Both the position numbers and the translations under genes were made by a program. Under the pieces are notes generated by a model. It ran no database searches. It was not told the origin of the DNA and worked only from the letters and a program-made list of their open reading frames with translations. 64,000 nt of DNA from Paenibacillus ginsengarvi (GTDB taxonomy: Bacteria > Bacillota > Bacilli > Paenibacillales > NBRC-103111): the NCBI RefSeq assembly GCF_003626695.1, contig NZ_RBAH01000013.1, forward strand, positions 124,001-188,000, given 5' to 3'. Of the stretch, positions 63,987 through 64,000 are shown one piece after another; position 1 is the first letter of the stretch, and every line of letters begins with the position of its first letter.

Positions 63987-64000
63987 ATGCTGGTTGGCAG

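Noticed and set aside
1..64000. Insertion sequences, prophage, tRNA or rRNA genes
   Set aside because: No transposase or integrase motif, no cloverleaf ending in CCA and no rRNA-like stretch was recognised on either strand.

Overview
The window looks like chromosomal DNA of a spore-forming, Gram-positive rod of the Paenibacillaceae (Paenibacillus/Cohnella-like). Pointers are a GC content in the mid-fifties by eye, strong AGGAGG-type ribosome binding sites with many GTG/TTG starts, YYF-rich AraC regulators beside an extracellular solute-binding lipoprotein, and very large secreted proteins ending in S-layer homology (SLH) domains. No rRNA, tRNA, prophage, transposase or CRISPR array was seen. 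Most of the sequence is coding.

Region 1 (1-9.1 kb): the 3' end of an unrecognised gene; a small zinc-ribbon-like protein; a secreted modular helical protein; then a regulator divergent from a three-gene operon encoding an AbgA-like M20 amidohydrolase, a CapA-type metallophosphatase-fold protein and a neutral-ceramidase-like hydrolase. Region 2 (9.1-15 kb): an orphan sugar-type solute-binding lipoprotein divergent from an AraC regulator, a second paralogous AraC regulator, and a Tat-exported right-handed beta-helix protein behind a structured intergenic region. Region 3 (15-18.3 kb): a pair of flavin-reductase-like (PNPOx-fold) proteins, one fused to a LuxR DNA-binding domain, a DUF2269-like membrane protein and an arylamine N-acetyltransferase. 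Region 4 (18.4-23.7 kb): an OmpR/histidine-kinase two-component system behind an unusual promoter-terminator arrangement, a Ca-binding-motif lipoprotein, a SEDS (RodA/FtsW) protein, a PAP2 phosphatase and a convergent membrane-anchored cytochrome c.

Region 5 (23.7-30.5 kb): one SLH-anchored adhesin-like protein with 17 tandem 70-residue InlB-B/Flg_new-type repeats, behind a leader that contains an intrinsic terminator. Region 6 (30.5-39.8 kb, minus strand): a non-canonical chemosensory operon (two MCPs, CheW, CheA with two CheW domains, a STAS protein and an RsbW-like ATPase) with no CheY, CheR or CheB in the window, preceded by a sensor-LuxR regulator that has its own terminator. This is the best candidate here for an undescribed signalling system: a chemosensory array that may feed a partner-switch module.

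Region 7 (39.8-64 kb): an 850-bp gene-free stretch with six copies of a 17-nt palindrome, then an apparent 23-kb operon of three giant exported proteins (1804, 2565 and about 3070 residues; the last two SLH-anchored) and a small exported trypsin-like protease, closed by a strong terminator. The whole window is thus biased to envelope sensing and envelope construction.
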